NCBI RefSeq assembly: GCF_937873925.1
Contig: NZ_CALNAT010000112.1
Location: 1 to 16,297 of the forward strand
Reading direction: 5' to 3'
Length of the DNA stretch: 16,297 nt
Source of the DNA: an uncultured Proteiniphilum sp.
Lineage (GTDB): Bacteria > Bacteroidota > Bacteroidia > Bacteroidales > Dysgonomonadaceae
Shown here: positions 1-8,567 of the stretch, piece by piece
Numbering within the stretch: the first letter of the stretch is position 1
Layout: every line of letters starts with the position of its first letter
The notes under the pieces: model-generated
Seen by the model: the letters and a program-made list of their open reading frames with translations, nothing else
Databases searched by the model: none
What the model was told of the DNA's origin: nothing
Translations under genes and position numbers: made by a program

Positions 1-21
1 AGATAAAAATAGATGATATTT

Positions 22-44
22 TACCGTCTGCTTATATGACGGTA
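22..44. repeat. Perfect 7-bp inverted repeat (hairpin)
   Basis: TACCGTC (22-28) and GACGGTA (38-44) are perfect complements around a 9-base loop. Neither strand has an immediate T-run after the stem. On the minus strand a T-rich stretch comes only about 10 bases later. It may be an RNA hairpin, a weak terminator or an operator of a gene beyond the left edge. The role is unknown. Confidence 0.4.
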
Positions 45-132
45 CTTCCATATAGGATAATATGAATTTATCCCTTATCGGAATTATTTTCGGACAAGAG
101 AATTTTTTTTGTCGAAAGACATAGAATTTTAT

Positions 133-152
133 TTCGTTAAACGAAGTTAACG
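133..152. repeat. Overlapping dyads next to the G tract
   Basis: Two alternative hairpins share bases here: TTCGT (133-137) with ACGAA (141-145), and CGTTAA (135-140) with TTAACG (147-152). The second ends on the first G of the poly-G run. Such a compact symmetric site could bind a regulator or form a small cruciform. No function is assigned. Confidence 0.4.
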
Positions 153-163
153 GGGGGGGGGGG
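152..163. repeat. Homopolymer tract of 12 G
   Basis: Twelve consecutive G (on the minus strand, C) stand inside an otherwise A/T-rich noncoding region. G/C homopolymers of this length mutate by slippage and are used for phase variation in some bacteria. They are also frequent sites of sequencing error. It lies about 355 bases past the end of the operon, so if it acts in cis it is more likely to act on a gene to the left than on this locus. Confidence 0.9.
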
Positions 164-178
164 TAAAATTGTACACCT

Positions 179-221
179 ATCCGTTTCTACAGTAGTAAGA
201 TACGGATTCTTTTCCGGAAAA
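179..221. repeat. Inverted repeat followed by a perfect 12-bp palindrome
   Basis: ATCCGT (179-184) pairs with ACGGAT (202-207) across a 17-base loop. It is followed at 210-221 by the perfect palindrome TTTTCCGGAAAA. The cluster of symmetric elements suggests a regulatory region for a gene outside the window, but no promoter consensus could be aligned with it. Confidence 0.3.
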
Positions 222-403
222 AAGATGCAATTGATCGGTGTCATTTCATTTTTTAAGTTGTACCTGTTATTGGTAAATAATCCGACATGATATCATATTA
301 ATAGAGCTGTAATAATTGTTGATGGCAATGAAATCGCACTATTAAGAGTTCTATTCGGTCTTCTTACTTATTTAAAAGATTTTTTCCTGCTTTAAGCATA
401 TTA

Positions 404-434
404 CAAAAATAAACGAGTTATATTGTTTATAACT
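404..434 (-). terminator. Possible weak intrinsic terminator of the operon
   Basis: Read on the minus strand, AGTTATA and TATAACT form a perfect 7-bp stem with a 5-base loop (416-434). The stem is followed by CGTTTATTTTTG, a T-rich tail. It starts about 85 bases after the stop codon of the leftmost GH106 gene, a plausible place for the operon to end. The stem is A/T-rich and therefore weak, and the tail is interrupted, so this is only a candidate. Confidence 0.3.
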
Positions 435-518
435 GTAAAAAATGGCATTAAAACTGTATAAAATGGTTTTTTGTGTTAAAATGGATGTGCCGAATATTGT
501 GATTTTTAGAATAACCGA

Positions 519-3518
519 TTAATCCTTTATTCCCTTAATCGTTACGGGTCCTAAAAGCCCTGATTTTTCGAGGGGTGAATCGGCCGAATAATGTTTATAG
601 GTAGTAAACGTATAACGTTTGCCTGGTCTTTTCTCCTTGCGGACTATCCAATCCGGCCATTCTCCCTGATGAATGCCGTCGTCAGGTAAATTTTCATCGC
701 CGATCAATCTGTTTATCCACAAATTGGCCACTTTAATCTCCAAAAGATTGTTTTTACTTTTTACCAATGATGTAATATCCAGTTTCCACGGGTATGTCCA
801 GACAGTACCTGCATCTTTCCCGTTTAATTTTACCTGTGCCATGTTTTTTACATCTCCCAGATCGATAAAGCATTTGTTGAATTCCTCCGATGCCCCGGAA
901 GGTAAGTCGAATTCTATGGTGTATGTGGCAATTCCGGAGTAATATTTAATTCCCTCCATAGGATGTTCAGACCAATCGGTTAGAGAATCAAATGCAATAT
1001 CTTCCGGTCCTCCGAATGTAGGATCGAATGATACATTCCATGTCCCATTCAAGGTTGTAATAACCGATCCGGTATTAAAAAAGGAATCATATCTATTGGA
1101 TTTATTCTTTTTATCAAAAACAATAAAATAACTTTGGTAAGGCTCAAACTCCAGTATCATGGAGGTGAGATCGTGACTACCTGTAACATCGTCTATGTTG
1201 TAAATATTTCCGGTAATCGGGTCCCACAACATTGGACGGGCTTTTCCCACTCTGAAACTACAGTGAGAGGTAATGGGGCTGTCTGTTTTATTGGATAAAA
1301 AATAGATATCCCAATCCGGATCCGTTCTGTGGGCATAACGGATATCCTCTCTGTCCGGTTTGAAATCTTCTACCACATCCATTTCCCGAAGTGTCTCTGA
1401 GATGATCTCATAATGGGGATATAAGTTATCGGTTTCTTTTGCAAGGACTTCACCCCATGTTATTTTCCCTTTTCCGTAGCGTACCGTTGAAAGCGTCTCC
1501 GGCAATTGATGATTGCCCCAAACCATTGCTGCCGTCTCTTTCACTTCTCTGTCGCAATCCGGATACCCGGTGAGACTTGGAGACCGAAGAGGCGGGATTC
1601 CTAGGATGTGAGCCCCGTCATTCACCAGCGATTTGATTTTTTTTAATAACTGAGGTGTCATCGTCTGTACGGAAGGTAACACCAGGATACGATATACCGC
1701 CCCGCCTGGGAAAACGATCCTGTTATTCTCCACACTCGCCTGATACAATTGACCGGGTGAAACACCGTCGAAGTTATACCCTCTTCTGTCAGGAATGGTA
1801 TCTGAGCCGGACATTGCGGAAAATGGAGGTTTAAAAACATGGGGCGCCCCTTCCGGCGTTAAAAATAGAATGTCTGCAACATGTCTTCCCTGTTGCAGAA
1901 TATATTGGCAGCGGGAAACATACTCATGATAGGCATTTACCATGGGCCACCATGTCTGGCTCCGGTCCCAATGTACTCCGTAGGGTCCCATCGTAGCTCC
2001 CGGTTTAAGGGAATCATCCAGGAATTGATTTTGAAATGTATGATAGACAAATCGATTGATTCCACTGGCAAAAGCCCAGTCCCCCTGATTTTTCATGACT
2101 CCCGGATATTGTTTCCATCCTTCCCCCGGATCAGCAGTGAAAGCTTCAGCTGCAATAAGGGGACTGCCGTTTATATGTCCTATGGATGTGGCTTCTATAC
2201 AGCTAAACGCCGAATTGAAGCCGAATCCTTTACTCCAGAACTCACACATCGGCATATCGGCAACGGCTCCCAGTTCCAGATCGGCAGTCGGATTCATGTC
2301 ATAAGGTTCAATGGAAAAATCCATGTTACGTTCTTTCGCATATCGCTTTGCTTCTTTCGCGTGATTTTCAATCACTAACTCCTGTGAGGTTTGACGCAGA
2401 TCCCAAAGAAACCGCTCGCTGATCTCTCTGTTTTCGACGATGATCCCTGTGATTACAGGATAAAAGTACAACGGGTCATATCCCCTCCGTTTTTTAAATT
2501 CCTCCCTGAAATGTTGGCTCCAGTTTTGTGCGCCCATTTCCCAACTATCCATGTGCAGTCTTTTTAATCCTCCTTTTGCGTTTTTCTCAGGTATCCCTGT
2601 TTTATTTAACAGAGAGCCGATAAAATGGTGCAAATGTTTGTTGAGCGCGTCCTTGTCAAATTTATCCGATTCGAATCCCAATCCGGGTAATGGAGCGGGT
2701 CTGGTGGATGCGCCATTGTTACGGCCAACAAACCGGATGACGGTCCATTCACCGTTGGGAACATCCCAATTCAGCTTTCCGTTTTTATCCATTTTATCTG
2801 TCAGCTCAATAATTCTCTTTTTATCGATCCCTTTTCCTTTTAACGCGGGATCAGTTATCCCGGAAATAAAGTAAGGTTTCACTCCTGCCATTGATGTGTA
2901 TGGAGGGCGGTAATAGAGCGCTTTCTCGTCAATATCATCAATGGAGTCTATCCTGTGGGTATGGGGAAAGGCAAGTACTGCAATATCTTCATAATATGCG
3001 GACCACTGATCCTTCATTTCCGAAGGTAACCCAAAAAAGGGTCTTTTTGGGGGTGGGACAGGCAAAGTAATATCAGTCTTTTTACCCCCTTGTATGATAA
3101 CAGAAGCCCCTACAATATGCTGCATCGATTCTTCGGGCTTTACCCATGGGCCACCGCTTCCTGTCCAGCCGGGGCCCAAACCCAGTGAAATCTCAATCCC
3201 TACTCTTTCGGCTTCTTTCACCGCGTGGGCAAACAAGCGCTGCCACTCTTCGCTGAAAAAATCTACATTTCCTCTCGGGACACCTACATTTACCTCAAGA
3301 TACATCAGGTTTCCTATTCCTGCCTGTTTCATCGATTCAAGATCTTTTGTCAAAGATGCCCTGGTAATATTCCCATCCATAAAATACCAGTATACCCCCG
3401 GTTTTGCTGAATCCGGAGGAGATTTAAATCCCTTCCGGAGCAGATCGATATTTTGCGAATTCAAACTCGAAGAGCAGATAAAAAGAAAAGAAAGCAGTAA
3501 AGAATTAAGTGTTTTCAT
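519..3518 (-). CDS. GH106-type alpha-L-rhamnosidase, short form
   Basis: Predicted exported exo-enzyme of the GH106 family (Pfam Glyco_hydro_106 type), which removes terminal alpha-L-rhamnose; characterised members are inverting and calcium-dependent. The 999 residues begin with a signal peptide (about 1-21, then QN), which suggests a soluble periplasmic protein. The N-terminal barrel contains the family signatures VYWYFMDG (42-49), GPGW (115-118) and SGGPWVKPEESM (121-132). Acidic residues in conserved contexts shared with the second GH106 here are E327 (HMDSWEMGAQNW), E426 (CEFWSKG) and E458 (IAAEAF); these are the candidate catalytic and metal-binding residues. A middle alpha/beta domain (about 540-690) and a C-terminal jelly-roll sugar-binding domain (about 820-999, GTWNVSFDP) follow. 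It lacks the beta-sandwich inserted near residue 180 of its paralogue. It is the last gene of the run, 71 bp after the GH78 gene. The family call is firm; linkage specificity is unknown. Confidence 0.88.
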   Translation of the reverse strand: MKTLNSLLLSFLFICSSSLNSQNIDLLRKGFKSPPDSAKPGVYWYFMDGNITRASLTKDLESMKQAGIGNLMYLEVNVGVPRGNVDFFSEEWQRLFAHAVKEAERVGIEISLGLGPGWTGSGGPWVKPEESMQHIVGASVIIQGGKKTDITLPVPPPKRPFFGLPSEMKDQWSAYYEDIAVLAFPHTHRIDSIDDIDEKALYYRPPYTSMAGVKPYFISGITDPALKGKGIDKKRIIELTDKMDKNGKLNWDVPNGEWTVIRFVGRNNGASTRPAPLPGLGFESDKFDKDALNKHLHHFIGSLLNKTGIPEKNAKGGLKRLHMDSWEMGAQNWSQHFREEFKKRRGYDPLYFYPVITGIIVENREISERFLWDLRQTSQELVIENHAKEAKRYAKERNMDFSIEPYDMNPTADLELGAVADMPMCEFWSKGFGFNSAFSCIEATSIGHINGSPLIAAEAFTADPGEGWKQYPGVMKNQGDWAFASGINRFVYHTFQNQFLDDSLKPGATMGPYGVHWDRSQTWWPMVNAYHEYVSRCQYILQQGRHVADILFLTPEGAPHVFKPPFSAMSGSDTIPDRRGYNFDGVSPGQLYQASVENNRIVFPGGAVYRILVLPSVQTMTPQLLKKIKSLVNDGAHILGIPPLRSPSLTGYPDCDREVKETAAMVWGNHQLPETLSTVRYGKGKITWGEVLAKETDNLYPHYEIISETLREMDVVEDFKPDREDIRYAHRTDPDWDIYFLSNKTDSPITSHCSFRVGKARPMLWDPITGNIYNIDDVTGSHDLTSMILEFEPYQSYFIVFDKKNKSNRYDSFFNTGSVITTLNGTWNVSFDPTFGGPEDIAFDSLTDWSEHPMEGIKYYSGIATYTIEFDLPSGASEEFNKCFIDLGDVKNMAQVKLNGKDAGTVWTYPWKLDITSLVKSKNNLLEIKVANLWINRLIGDENLPDDGIHQGEWPDWIVRKEKRPGKRYTFTTYKHYSADSPLEKSGLLGPVTIKGIKD

Positions 3519-3589
3519 TTTTTTACTTTAGTTAGGAAGAGATTATTTTTTCGTAAGAACAACAACCTCTAGGTGGTAATTCGGGACAT

Positions 3590-6500
3590 TTATTTCGTAA
3601 ATTCGTCCAATACATTGAACCGATATTCCCCTGGCTGGAGTTTCATGATCACTTTCCCGTCATGTTCGCCCAATATCTCGATGAACATGGATGACTCGAG
3701 GGGTTTATTCCCTTCCCGTACCTTATCCATGCTCATTGCTTGTAAGTAGAGCGTGGCAGTCGTGTTTGCCGGTACTTTGAAACGGTAGTTACAGATACCT
3801 TTATTGACCCTCCAACTGCTCTCGATCCGTCCGTACATCGAGTCGTAATATCCTTTTGCCCACGTCATCTCTCCCGTGGGATCGGGTTCGGGTTGCAGGA
3901 CAAAATGCTTGAACCCCGGGTGCTTTTCGTCCCGTTCGATTCCTAATGAATGATTGTACATCCACGAACCGATTGCCCCGAACGAGTAATGGTTGAACGA
4001 GTTCATGGAGTTATTTCCGCTGAAGCCGTGCTCCCTGGTATAGGAATTGAGGCGCTCCCAGATAGTGGTAGCACCTTGCTCCACGGAATAGAGCCACGAG
4101 GGATAACTCGTTTGCTGCAATATCCGGTAGGCAACTTCGGGATACCCCAGGTCGGACAGCACCCTGTTGATCCATGCCGTACCAATAAAACCGCTCATCA
4201 GCGAGTAGGGAGCATATACATCGCCTTTACCCCGCGGGCTCTCGTTCCCGATACGTGTTATCAGATGGCTCACCACCTGTTCTTTTATCTCTTCGTTACA
4301 AATATCAAATGCCAGGGGGAGCACATATGACGTTTGGGTACCGATCACTTTCCCTTTCCTAGCCGGTTCCCTGAATCCCGAGTGAATGGTTTGGCCCGTC
4401 TCGTTGTCGAAATAGGTTCGGTTAAAAAACTGCTTCCGTTCTTCGTGCAGCCTGCCGAACCATTCGGCGTCCCCTGTTTTATTTAACACGGTCGCCACGC
4501 GATGCATCAGTTCCAGATCGAATATGAAATAGGCCTCCCATAATAAGGAATTATCGTTGTGGTCTTGCTCCGGCCCAAGCCAGTCGCCAAGGTTACCTTC
4601 AGTTAATATCCCCGTGTCGGGATCGATGTATTCCAATAAGTAGTGGATATAGGACTTCATGGCATCGTAATGCTCCGCCAGCATCCTTGTGTCATTGTAT
4701 TGCAGGTAGCTTTCCCATGCCACGGTAATGCCGGCGCTGCCCCACAAGATCCCGCCAAAACCTCCTCCTACCGGCGCCACGTCGGCAAACCGGCCGTCTT
4801 CGCGCTGCGTGTCCCGCATCGCGAGCATATGGCGGCGAAGAAACTGGGGAAGATCGGCCAGATAGGTGGCCGTACGCGAGAAGACGGATATATCGCCGCT
4901 CCAGCCCATACGCTCGTTGCGTTGGGGACAGTCGGTGGGTATCGACACGAAGTTGCCCCAAGTGGACCATGTGATGTTCTCCCACAGTTTATTCACTTTG
5001 CTGTTGGAGGTTTCATAACCGGACGCCAGCTTGTGGACCGAGCTAAGAACTTCTCCTTTCACCGCCTCCAGGGGCAGCGGCTTCTCTATTCCTGTAATTT
5101 CGATAAAGCGATAGCCGTGGAAAGTAAAACGAGGTTGAATGACTTCCTTGCCTCCTTTGGTGAGATAGATATCCTGCGCCAGGGCCCCACGGATATTCTC
5201 GAGCATGATCATCCCGGTGTTTTCCTTGAATTCAGGAAGATCGGGATATTTTACTTCCGCGAACCGCAGCTTGATCTCGTTTCCGGGCTGTTCTCCTGTC
5301 AGGGCAATCCTCGGTATGCCTACCATATTTTGTCCCATATCATACACATACACCCCGGATCTGACCTCTTCCATGGAGACCGCGGTAAGTTCGTTAATTT
5401 TTTTAACGGTTTGCCCGTATTGTCCAATCAGCTTCATACTGGAGAAATCGTTCACGGCCGGCATCCGGTTCTGTTCAATAACTTTATCCTTAACGATGGC
5501 CTTTTGCTGATCGACCTCCACCGCTTTTTTCCATTCGGAAGCGTTATACACAATCTCTGACCATCCTTCTATTAACGATTCTTTTCTGGCGTCGTACACT
5601 TCCCCCTGGAAGAAACTGCTGTATAAAACCGGCCCATTGTCGAAATGGTACCACGTGCGGGGATCGGTTACCACCGTTTCTTCCGTACCATCGACGTAAG
5701 TAATGACCAACTTTGCCAGGAGCGATTGCCGGTCTCCGAACAGGTTCCACAGGTAACCCATGTATGTGATTGCCCCGCTCCACCATCCTTCGCCCATGAT
5801 CACCCCCAAGGCGTTATCGCCGGCTCGGATACGGTCCGTTACATCGTAAGTTTGGTACATGTGATGTTTATTATATTGCGTCAGGCCGGGATTGAAGTAG
5901 TCGTCACCCACTCGTTCGCCGTTCATATACACTTCGTAGATCCCTCTTGTTGTAATGTAGAGGCGTGCTTTCACGACTATTGAAGGGTTAGACGAGAAGG
6001 TTGTCCTGAGCATTGGCATCGATTTCCTCTGGATATCGGCTGTTATGAATGCTCCCGCCTCACTACCACTAACATGGTAGGAGTGATCACCGATTACCAG
6101 GTTTTTTTTCCCTGCAAAAACGCTTGTCTGCCCGGCATCACCCGGTTTTTCAGAAAACAGAATGTTGTTGGGGACGCGATAGTTGCGTACTTCCACCTCT
6201 GAGAACCTTGCCGTTTGGTTCGGCTTTGCCGTGAACCCGATCTCGCAAAGCAACGGGAAACAGATATAATCCCAACTATTTCCCATCGGGTTGATGGTCA
6301 CGGATCCTGCCTTGTTTGCCTCTTCTTCGCCACCGATATAGAAACCGGTCACACTATACATGGTTTTAAGGTAGATAGTATGTGGGTCGTACCGGTTTTC
6401 TCTATTGATAAGTGAAAGTGGAATAGCCAAGCGCTGCAATGGAACTTCTTTATTATCACCGGGGGCATATCCCACGCGATAAATGTTTAAGAAAGCATGT

Positions 6501-7207
6501 CCGCCCGCGTTCATTCCCGAGATATCCAGCTCCACTTCGACATACGATTCGTCTTTGCCATTCTGCAGGTTGTGGATATTCATGTTTTTGTCCATCAGGC
6601 GAGGGTCGTTGGCCCCATAAACAAACCCCGCCTTTGTTGTCCCGCTCTGTTGGTCGAGCTGGAGGGTATAATTGATATTGTACACGGGCAGGTAATCGGG
6701 GTGAAGTACCAGATCGTCGTCCCCTCCGCCAATCCATTTCGCACCGCTCCATGCTGTGATGGAAGGGTCCATTAACCCGGTCTCGAACCACGATTCTGCC
6801 GATAGCGGCTTATCTTCCCGGTTCCATACCTTCAGTTTCCAATCGTAGCGGGTAGTTGGCTGCAGGGGTTCTCCCGCGTATTCAATGTTTAGCGAAATAT
6901 TACCTGCCATTTTTCCGGTATTCCACACCTCCTGGCCTGACTCGTGCGTGACGATAATCTGGCAGGCAGATTGCGATTGCCCTTGTTCACGGGAGACCAT
7001 CCGCCAGCTAAAACGTGGCTTTTCGATGTCAATACCCATGGGGGTTTCTTCATATTCTACCTTTAGCGAATCCAACTTCGTCTCCGAGCAGGCAGCGAAT
7101 AAAAACAGGAAAGAGAGGGTCACGATCAGGGTGAATATCCCTCTATGCCCTCTACCTAATAAATTGGACAACAAGGGGCAAAAAAGAATTTGTTGAGAGT
7201 GATCCAT
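3590..7207 (-). CDS. GH78 alpha-L-rhamnosidase lipoprotein with inserted domain
   Basis: Predicted surface or periplasmic lipoprotein that hydrolyses terminal alpha-L-rhamnose (GH78, inverting). At 1205 residues it is longer than most GH78 enzymes. A signal sequence with a long polar start ends in LFAAC, giving lipidation at C40. An Ig-like N-terminal domain (about 45-145) leads to AKWIG (156-160). Then come about 220 residues absent from the other GH78 here, and next the Bac_rhamnosid_N domain (about 400-540, with YEVYMNGERVG). A beta-sandwich of the CBM67/Bac_rhamnosid type (about 600-720, ending HGYRFIEI) precedes the (alpha/alpha)6 catalytic domain (about 730-1090). The active-site motif DCPQRNERMGWSGD (759-772 region) supplies D759, the likely general acid E765 and D772 or its neighbour. 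GATTIWE supplies the likely general base E1051. A C-terminal beta domain follows. The start is the only in-frame Met before the hydrophobic segment and has AGGAAAG just upstream. It begins 49 bp after the GH-A-like gene. Confidence 0.94.
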   Translation of the reverse strand: MDHSQQILFCPLLSNLLGRGHRGIFTLIVTLSFLFLFAACSETKLDSLKVEYEETPMGIDIEKPRFSWRMVSREQGQSQSACQIIVTHESGQEVWNTGKMAGNISLNIEYAGEPLQPTTRYDWKLKVWNREDKPLSAESWFETGLMDPSITAWSGAKWIGGGDDDLVLHPDYLPVYNINYTLQLDQQSGTTKAGFVYGANDPRLMDKNMNIHNLQNGKDESYVEVELDISGMNAGGHAFLNIYRVGYAPGDNKEVPLQRLAIPLSLINRENRYDPHTIYLKTMYSVTGFYIGGEEEANKAGSVTINPMGNSWDYICFPLLCEIGFTAKPNQTARFSEVEVRNYRVPNNILFSEKPGDAGQTSVFAGKKNLVIGDHSYHVSGSEAGAFITADIQRKSMPMLRTTFSSNPSIVVKARLYITTRGIYEVYMNGERVGDDYFNPGLTQYNKHHMYQTYDVTDRIRAGDNALGVIMGEGWWSGAITYMGYLWNLFGDRQSLLAKLVITYVDGTEETVVTDPRTWYHFDNGPVLYSSFFQGEVYDARKESLIEGWSEIVYNASEWKKAVEVDQQKAIVKDKVIEQNRMPAVNDFSSMKLIGQYGQTVKKINELTAVSMEEVRSGVYVYDMGQNMVGIPRIALTGEQPGNEIKLRFAEVKYPDLPEFKENTGMIMLENIRGALAQDIYLTKGGKEVIQPRFTFHGYRFIEITGIEKPLPLEAVKGEVLSSVHKLASGYETSNSKVNKLWENITWSTWGNFVSIPTDCPQRNERMGWSGDISVFSRTATYLADLPQFLRRHMLAMRDTQREDGRFADVAPVGGGFGGILWGSAGITVAWESYLQYNDTRMLAEHYDAMKSYIHYLLEYIDPDTGILTEGNLGDWLGPEQDHNDNSLLWEAYFIFDLELMHRVATVLNKTGDAEWFGRLHEERKQFFNRTYFDNETGQTIHSGFREPARKGKVIGTQTSYVLPLAFDICNEEIKEQVVSHLITRIGNESPRGKGDVYAPYSLMSGFIGTAWINRVLSDLGYPEVAYRILQQTSYPSWLYSVEQGATTIWERLNSYTREHGFSGNNSMNSFNHYSFGAIGSWMYNHSLGIERDEKHPGFKHFVLQPEPDPTGEMTWAKGYYDSMYGRIESSWRVNKGICNYRFKVPANTTATLYLQAMSMDKVREGNKPLESSMFIEILGEHDGKVIMKLQPGEYRFNVLDEFTK
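6011..6727 (-). other. Inserted domain of the large GH78 (residues about 161-399)
   Basis: Between the conserved WIG (158-160) and the LRTTF segment (400-404) this enzyme has about 240 residues. The neighbouring GH78 has only about 14 between YIG and LRKTF. The insert alternates short beta-type segments such as KAGFVYGAND (192-201), SYVEVELDI (221-229) and ARFSEVEVRNYRVPN (333-347). The ending resembles the last strands of LamG or concanavalin-like sandwiches, in which such 'evev' strands are common. I infer a carbohydrate-binding or linker beta-sandwich, but cannot name a family. Confidence 0.5.
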
Positions 7208-7256
7208 ATACTTTCCTGTTATGTTTTGCCGGTGAAGGAACTAAGATGATAACCGA

Positions 7257-8483
7257 TCAGGTCTTTCCCCATCGAAATATTCCGGCTTCCCCCGGTTCGA
7301 GTTGAAACAGGGAGTTGTATTTTGCTGCATTTTCAATTGAACCGTCTCTGCGAACGACCTCGACCTTGTCTTTAAATATAATCTGCAAATCCAGTGGTTC
7401 AAGGAAACTTCTGTTCACGATAACCAGGTATTGATAATCTCCTTTTTCAAGCAGGGAAACTACCGCTCCGTTCTCTTTTGTATCAAGCGTTTTTACCTGT
7501 TCGGGCAATTTCTCCAGTCTTCTTGTACCCACCGGGATAGTGGCACCCGTATGATGAACCGACAATACTTTTGAACCCATAAACACGAAAGCCCTGTTTT
7601 GCAGTTCCTTATTTACCTCGCGGACGCGATCGTATACCTGGCTCCGTTTCTTTTCGAGTGTAATGGGTGCTTCGTAAAAGTTCCAGGTAGTTGTATCCGG
7701 ATTCCAGTAGGTGAAATATTGAAGGTACTGGGCACCATAAGCCAGGTTGCTGTACATTTGCAACCTGAGGTGTGCTGCATTTGGGATAGGATAACTGTCA
7801 TGGGCAGTGGCAAGCGCAAATGCCCAGAATGGCTTGCCGGATTTACGAGCTTCCGCGGCTATTACTTCCAGATTTTCATACCACCTCTCTCGTAACCGCT
7901 CATTCACGATCGGGTAAGAGTCAAAAGATAGGACTTGAATGTCTACTTCTTCAATGAAACGTTGAACATATCTCTCATAGTTATCGCCCAATACGTCGTC
8001 CGGGGCGTAATTTGGAAACAGGTTCAGATAGCAATAGTGGGTATTATCCGCGGCCCGTACCTTTTTAGCCCATTTGGCAAGTGCCGGAAAATCGTTACAA
8101 GCAGGTTCATCCCGCAGGAAATATCCCGCCAGTCCCGGATGATCCTTCACCTTGTTAACGGTAGCCTCCGGATCTTTTTCCAGTTCCCGACAGGTAAAGA
8201 TGGATTTTATACCTACCGCCGCTGCCAGGTCAAGTGCCTTTTTCGCATCTTTAAACAGGGAAGTATGGGAGAATGTCAGGTTAAAACCTGCCTCCTTTAG
8301 TTCCTGGTAGCGCTCCAACGTGGCATCTTCAGCCGGAATACTATACCATGCCAATATAGGGATTTCATCCTGCGCGTATGTTTTTGGCCCGATTGTCCAA
8401 AAGCAGCTACAGGCAAGAATGATAACTGTAAATCTAGACAATAAAACAGCTGAAAATGCGTACTTTTTCACGTTTGTCATCAT
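7257..8483 (-). CDS. Exported GH-A-clan-like barrel protein, unknown specificity
   Basis: A 408-residue secreted protein that I do not recognise as a defined glycoside hydrolase family. A signal peptide runs to about A37 (KTYA, then QDE); an alternative lipid site at C25 is weaker. The mature part starts ILAWYSIP, then ERYQELKEAGFNLTF (57-71), the opening of a TIM barrel. HPGLAGYFLRDEP (115-127) is the usual end of strand 4 in clan GH-A glycosidases such as beta-galactosidase-like enzymes, making E126 the candidate acid/base. VLSFDSYPI (184-192), KPFWAFALAT (217-226) and AQYLQYFTYWNP (251-262) look like strands 5 to 7. The nucleophile is unclear: E271 (FYEAP) is the nearest glutamate after strand 7. 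A small beta domain (about 300-408) follows. Two successive ATG codons open the gene; the first was used. It lies 84 bp after a GH106 gene and 49 bp before a GH78 gene, so it probably acts on the same rhamnose-containing glycan. Confidence 0.6.
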   Translation of the reverse strand: MMTNVKKYAFSAVLLSRFTVIILACSCFWTIGPKTYAQDEIPILAWYSIPAEDATLERYQELKEAGFNLTFSHTSLFKDAKKALDLAAAVGIKSIFTCRELEKDPEATVNKVKDHPGLAGYFLRDEPACNDFPALAKWAKKVRAADNTHYCYLNLFPNYAPDDVLGDNYERYVQRFIEEVDIQVLSFDSYPIVNERLRERWYENLEVIAAEARKSGKPFWAFALATAHDSYPIPNAAHLRLQMYSNLAYGAQYLQYFTYWNPDTTTWNFYEAPITLEKKRSQVYDRVREVNKELQNRAFVFMGSKVLSVHHTGATIPVGTRRLEKLPEQVKTLDTKENGAVVSLLEKGDYQYLVIVNRSFLEPLDLQIIFKDKVEVVRRDGSIENAAKYNSLFQLEPGEAGIFRWGKT

Positions 8484-8567
8484 TTAGTTTTTAGAATTTT
8501 GACAATATTCGCACCTGTCGCGGCCGACTTTTTAAAAAATCACGCTGACCTGACATTATGAAAATAT

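Larger units (their letters stand above)
1..518. other. Gene-free A/T-rich region downstream of the last gene
   Basis: I see no credible coding region on either strand here. The stretch is clearly richer in A and T than the genes to its right. It lies downstream of the stop codon of the leftmost GH106 gene, so it is the 3' flank of the operon. It contains an inverted repeat at 22-44, overlapping dyads at 133-152, a run of 12 G at 152-163, inverted repeats at 179-207, a perfect palindrome at 210-221 and a terminator-like hairpin at 416-434. It could also hold the 3' or 5' flank of a gene beyond the left edge. Confidence 0.8.

Noticed and set aside
404..411. Second minus-strand TATTTTTG box as a promoter
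   Set aside because: It lies in the T-rich tail of the terminator-like hairpin, has no -33 TTTG upstream and no gene within the window to its left.
1881..2378. Plus-strand open frame of 165 codons opposite the short GH106 gene
   Set aside because: Antisense shadow of a conserved enzyme; no signal, domain or start context.
4643..5560. Plus-strand open frame of 305 codons opposite the large GH78 gene
   Set aside because: It runs antisense within a gene with intact GH78 motifs, has no recognisable domain, and its composition mirrors the codon use of the opposite strand.
8500..8530. G/C-rich GTCGCGGCCGAC segment in the gap before the GH-A-like gene as an operator or hairpin
   Set aside because: The symmetry is imperfect and short, and no promoter element is next to it.
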